This document shows, one piece after another, positions 5,586 to 8,239 of a DNA stretch of 8,239 nucleotides (the stretch's first letter is position 1; the number at the start of each line of letters is the position of its first letter). Below the pieces are notes generated by a model, which made no database searches, was not told where the DNA came from, and saw only the letters and a list, made by a program, of their open reading frames with translations. The DNA is taken from assembly GCA_019114115.1 (NCBI GenBank), contig DXGD01000203.1:1-8239 (forward strand). Reading direction: 5' to 3'. The DNA is from Candidatus Nesterenkonia stercoripullorum. GTDB lineage: Bacteria; Actinomycetota; Actinomycetes; Actinomycetales; Micrococcaceae. The translations under genes were made by a program, and so were the position numbers.

Positions 5586-5615
5586 GCCCCTAGTCTCGAA
5601 CCCGGGAGGGGCGGG
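5583..5615. promoter_or_regulatory. 9-bp inverted repeat overlapping the phosphatase promoter
   Basis: CCCGCCCCT (5583-5591) and AGGGGCGGG (5607-5615) are perfectly complementary with a 15-nt gap. The repeat brackets the predicted -10 box and start point. It could be an operator for a repressor or, less likely, a hairpin; no T tract follows. Confidence 0.35.
5591..5596 (+). promoter_or_regulatory. Candidate -10 box of the alkaline phosphatase gene
   Basis: TAGTCT fits TAnnnT. The -35 position at 17-bp spacing (5568-5573, ATTCCT) is poor and lies inside the PHO repeats, which suits an activator-dependent promoter. The predicted start near 5603 would leave a leader of about 95 nt before GTG 5699. 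Confidence 0.45.
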
Positions 5616-5671
5616 ACGAAGACGCTCGCAGAATCATCCGCACTCCCTGTGACTGAAGATTATTCAACGTG

Positions 5672-5701
5672 TCAGGAGATCACGTGCCAGGAGATACTGT
5701 G
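5672..5701 (+). repeat. Tandem 15-bp repeat giving two consecutive Shine-Dalgarno/GTG units
   Basis: TCAGGAGATCACGTG (5672-5686) is followed directly by CCAGGAGATACTGTG (5687-5701), 11 of 15 bases identical. Each unit has AGGAG, a 5-nt spacer and an in-frame GTG (5684 and 5699), so the phosphatase gene has two equally good starts 15 nt apart. Confidence 0.7.
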
Positions 5702-7126
5702 TCCGATCGTTCCCAGCAGACCCCCGCTGCATCCGGCTCCGCCACCAGCGCTGCGCTGACGAGCATCGCCGCAGCCAGTATGGCCCTGCTGCTGACCGGT
5801 TGCCTCGCTGCGCAGTCAGCTGAGGCTGGAGCCCCCTCCGCGGAGGGATCCTCCGATGCCCCGAAGAACGTGATCTATATGATCGGGGACGGCATGGGCT
5901 ACAACCACGTGGCAGCCACCAATCTCTATGAGTCGGGACAGACGAAGTACCAGGTCGAGGGTGAAGCCGACCCCGACACCTTGGAAGAGCTCCCGGCTGA
6001 GCCCGTGCAGGGATATGAGGAATGGGATTCTGTGGCCATGAGCACCTACCCCGAGGGTGGCAGCTACGACGGCGAAGAAGCCTGGTCAGACAGGGAATAC
6101 GTCAATGAGGGCTTCACTGACTCCGCGGCCGCGGGAACGGCGATGGCCACGGGCACCAAGACCGAGAACGGCAAGATCGGCGTCGACTCCTCCGGAGAGC
6201 CCCTGGAGAACCTCTCCGAACGGGCCATCGACACCGGCCGGTCCGCCGGGGTGGTGACCACAGTCCCGTTCAATCACGCGACTCCGGCGGCGTGGGCAGC
6301 GCACAATGCTGATCGCGACGACTACACGGGCATGGCCACCGAGATGATCGACGGCGACCTCGACGTCATCATGGGCGCCGGCCACCCCGAATACGACGAC
6401 GACGCCGAACACCTGGACACGCCCGACTACGAATACCTTTCCGAAGAGGACTACGACCGAGTCAGTTCCGGCGAGACCGATTTCGACTTCATCGAGGACA
6501 ATACTGACTTCGAAGACCTCGCGACCGGACAGTCGACGGCGGAGCGCGTCTTCGGCCTCGCGCAGGCCGGATCCACTCTGCAGTACGAACGAGACGGATC
6601 CTCGGACGAGGTCGGCGGTGACGAGATGAACGACCTCATCGACCTGAGCACGATGTCCCAGGGCGCGCTCAACACGCTCAGTCAGAACGATGACGGCTTC
6701 CATCTCATGATCGAAGGCGGCGCGATCGATTGGGCCGGTCACGGAAACGACACTGCCAGGGACGTCGAAGAGGTGCTGGACTTCAACGAGGCAGTGGACA
6801 CCGTCACCCAATGGGTCGAAGAGAACTCATCGTGGGAGGAGACCCTGGTCATCGTGACCGCTGACCACGAGACAGGCTACCTCGGCGGCCCTGACGATGA
6901 CCCGGACCACTCCCCGATGACCGGTGAACCGGACGAAACACCAGAAGTCAGCTGGTCATCCGAGGATCACACCAACGCGCTGGTTCCGGTCTTCTATCGC
7001 GGAGCCGGATCGGACGCCCTCACGGAGAAGATCTCTGGAACCGACCCTGTCCGCGGCGACTACCTCGACAACACGGCGATCCCAGAGGTCCTGATGGAGG
7101 AATTCTGGGTTCGCGAAGAGCAGTGA
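5699..7126 (+). CDS. phoA: Alkaline phosphatase (PhoA family), lipoprotein
   Basis: A secreted phosphomonoesterase, 475 aa from GTG 5699. Numbering below is from GTG 5669 (485 aa). The signal peptide ends in the lipobox LLTGC with Cys45 as lipid anchor, so the enzyme should sit on the outer face of the membrane. The catalytic set is complete: Asp74 in MIGDGMG, nucleophile Ser152 in TDSAAAGTAMATG, His203 and Thr205 in FNHATP, Glu349, Asp354 and His358 in EGGAIDWAGH, Asp399 and His400 in TADHETG, and His434 in SEDHTNAL. His203 and Trp355 replace E. coli Asp153 and Lys328, as in Bacillus-type enzymes. The mature protein is very acidic, with Asp/Glu runs at 241-282, suggesting salt tolerance. GTGs at 5669, 5684 and 5699 are in frame. 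I prefer 5699 for its AGGAG and shortest signal peptide, but 5684 is equally well placed. The PHO box upstream implies induction by phosphate starvation. Confidence 0.93.
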   Translation: MSDRSQQTPAASGSATSAALTSIAAASMALLLTGCLAAQSAEAGAPSAEGSSDAPKNVIYMIGDGMGYNHVAATNLYESGQTKYQVEGEADPDTLEELPAEPVQGYEEWDSVAMSTYPEGGSYDGEEAWSDREYVNEGFTDSAAAGTAMATGTKTENGKIGVDSSGEPLENLSERAIDTGRSAGVVTTVPFNHATPAAWAAHNADRDDYTGMATEMIDGDLDVIMGAGHPEYDDDAEHLDTPDYEYLSEEDYDRVSSGETDFDFIEDNTDFEDLATGQSTAERVFGLAQAGSTLQYERDGSSDEVGGDEMNDLIDLSTMSQGALNTLSQNDDGFHLMIEGGAIDWAGHGNDTARDVEEVLDFNEAVDTVTQWVEENSSWEETLVIVTADHETGYLGGPDDDPDHSPMTGEPDETPEVSWSSEDHTNALVPVFYRGAGSDALTEKISGTDPVRGDYLDNTAIPEVLMEEFWVREEQ

Positions 7127-7132
7127 TCGCCC

Positions 7133-7162
7133 GGGTCTTGCCGGCCACAACCGGCAAGACCC
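7133..7162. terminator. Hairpin terminator between phoA and the gntP-like gene
   Basis: A perfect 12-bp GC-rich stem (7133-7144 with 7151-7162) closes a 6-nt loop, starting 6 bp after the phoA stop. There is no T tract on either strand, a form common in actinobacteria. It probably serves phoA and, being symmetric, also the convergent permease gene. Confidence 0.75.
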
Positions 7163-7216
7163 TCCCCGAAGGGAAACCCATCCGGCAGGGATGGTCCTCG
7201 ACGGCGGGACGTCGAC

Positions 7217-7240
7217 CTGAGCTCATCACGAGGTGCTCAG
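7217..7240 (-). terminator. Weak 6-bp hairpin at the end of the gntP-like gene
   Basis: CTGAGC (7217-7222) pairs with GCTCAG (7235-7240) across 12 nt and overlaps the permease stop codon. It has no T tract and could be chance; the stronger stem at 7133-7162 lies further on. Confidence 0.15.
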
Positions 7241-8239
7241 ACCCCGATCGCCGAAGACACTCCGTAGATCGCCAGGACCAGGGCGAAGCCGACGACCGAG
7301 AGCATGGTCTGCTGCACGGTCCACGTCTTCAGTGTGGTCTTCACGTCCATGTCCATGAGCTTGCCGACCAGCCAGAACCCGGAGTCATTGACGTGACTCG
7401 CGAATACCGAACCAGCTGCCGCAGCAAGAGTGATGCAGGCGATCTGCATATCGGTGAATTCCCCTGCGAGGACCGCCGGAGCCATCAGGCCAGCAGCGGT
7501 GACGAGCGCAACTGTGGCGGACCCCTGAGCAACGCGCAGCAGGGCAGCGATGAGGTAGGCGGCGAAGATCACGGGCAGGCCGAGATCCGCGAGGGAGTCG
7601 GACAGGGCGTCGCCGATCCCCGATGCTCGCAGGACTCCGCCGAACATGCCGCCGGCGCCGGTGATGAGGATGACCGAGGCCACCGGGCCGAATGTACCGT
7701 CAACGAGCTTGTCGAGGGCACTTCCCTTCTCCCCCCGGAACGTGCCGAGCACGACGATCGCCACGAGGGCCGAGAGGAGCAGCGCCACGGGCGCCGTTCC
7801 CAGAAGGGACAGCCACTGGACCCACGTGGCGCCGCCCTCCACAGCCCCGGCCGTGGTCAGCGCATCGAGGCCTGTATTGAAGAGGATCAGGACGATCGGC
7901 AGCAAGAGGATAGACACCACGACACCGAATGTCGGCGGATTCTTGGGCTGGTCCTCGTCTGGGGAACCGAAGAAGCTGGGCACGATCATCGGGAAGCGCG
8001 AGTTCACGAACCTCGCCCAGAGGTATCCGGTGAAGTACCACAGCGGGAAGACGACGAGGACCCCGACAAGCAGAACGAGTCCGAGGCTTGCTTCGAAGAA
8101 CTCGGCAGCTGCTACAGGGCCTGGGTGAGGCGGCACGAAGATGTGCATGGCTGAGAATGCAGCGGCACCGCTGAACCCATAGAGCAGCAGGTTGTTTCCG
8201 CCAATACGCCGGGCGACGGCGAAGATGATCGGCAACATC
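7237..8239 (-). CDS. GntP-family gluconate:H+ symporter (N-terminus cut by window edge)
   Basis: The C-terminal 333 residues of a GntP-type permease, which imports gluconate or related sugar acids with protons. Diagnostic blocks are FVPPHPGPVAAAEFF (33-47), the cytoplasmic stretch GTFRGEKGSALDKLVDGTFGPVAS followed by ILITGAGGMFGGVLRASGIGDAL, LLRVAQGSATVALVTAAG, and FASHVNDSGFWLVGKL. About eight or nine membrane helices are visible. Family members are near 440-460 aa, and the Met at 8236-8238 aligns inside a helix rather than at the start, so roughly 110-120 residues lie beyond the right edge. The gene converges on phoA with a 110-bp gap holding a strong hairpin. Exact substrate (gluconate, idonate, fructuronate or another sugar acid) cannot be set from sequence; a kinase or GntR regulator would be expected outside the window. 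Confidence 0.92.
   Translation of the reverse strand, partial: MLPIIFAVARRIGGNNLLLYGFSGAAAFSAMHIFVPPHPGPVAAAEFFEASLGLVLLVGVLVVFPLWYFTGYLWARFVNSRFPMIVPSFFGSPDEDQPKNPPTFGVVVSILLLPIVLILFNTGLDALTTAGAVEGGATWVQWLSLLGTAPVALLLSALVAIVVLGTFRGEKGSALDKLVDGTFGPVASVILITGAGGMFGGVLRASGIGDALSDSLADLGLPVIFAAYLIAALLRVAQGSATVALVTAAGLMAPAVLAGEFTDMQIACITLAAAAGSVFASHVNDSGFWLVGKLMDMDVKTTLKTWTVQQTMLSVVGFALVLAIYGVSSAIGV

Noticed and set aside
6086..6811. - strand frame of 241 aa opposite phoA
   Set aside because: The Val/Gly/Asp-rich product mirrors phoA codons; the phoA active-site motifs prove the sense frame.
7123..8154. Long + strand frame (343 aa) opposite the gntP-like gene
   Set aside because: Antisense to an unmistakable GntP permease; charged Arg/Asp/Gln-rich composition typical of the complement of a membrane protein gene.
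1..8239. CRISPR arrays, insertion sequences, toxin-antitoxin pairs, riboswitches or a new defence system
   Set aside because: I looked for spaced repeats, transposase motifs, small two-gene modules and conserved leader structures and saw none. There is no preQ1 riboswitch-like pseudoknot before yhhQ or tgt, which in any case seem to have no leader.

Overview
The window looks like chromosomal DNA of a high-GC actinobacterium, probably of the Micrococcales type; a Brevibacterium-like genus would fit, but this is inference. Signs are GC-rich codon use, frequent GTG starts, an actinobacterial form of Tgt, an MhuD-type haem oxygenase, TAnnnT -10 boxes directly before start codons, and terminators that are long GC-rich stems without T tracts.

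Layout, left to right. (1) 1-602: the 3' end of an unrecognised, very acidic protein on the + strand, with codon use unlike the rest. A gene-poor stretch follows, then a strong hairpin terminator and a tRNA-Arg(CCG) gene on the - strand (819-891). The atypical DNA lies against the 3' end of the tRNA, where integrative elements usually insert. (2) 954-3092, - strand: a probable operon of a DedA membrane protein, a divergent YeiH/UPF0324 membrane protein and an MhuD-like haem-degrading monooxygenase. The monooxygenase carries an unusual disordered insert of about 40 residues. (3) 3246-5453: a convergent pair whose 3' ends overlap by 9 bp, tgt (tRNA-guanine transglycosylase, +) and yhhQ (queuosine-precursor importer, -). 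Together they form a queuosine salvage module. (4) 5454-7126: an intergenic regulatory region with four 11-bp repeats resembling an actinobacterial PHO box, then a TAGTCT -10, then a PhoA-type alkaline phosphatase lipoprotein. (5) 7237-8239, - strand: a GntP-family gluconate permease that runs off the right edge, separated from phoA by a 12-bp perfect hairpin.

How the genes work together. YhhQ imports the modified base or its precursor and Tgt inserts it into tRNA. The alkaline phosphatase would release phosphate outside the cell under phosphate limitation through PhoP. MhuD would release iron from haem in the cytoplasm. GntP imports sugar acids. No gene here is clearly part of a new defence or mobile system. 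The less ordinary points are the Tgt substrate-pocket changes, the PHO-box promoter with its overlapping inverted repeat, the leaderless start geometry of three neighbouring genes, the MhuD insert, the altered YeiH core motif, and the possible island edge at the tRNA. All family comparisons were made from memory without database searches.
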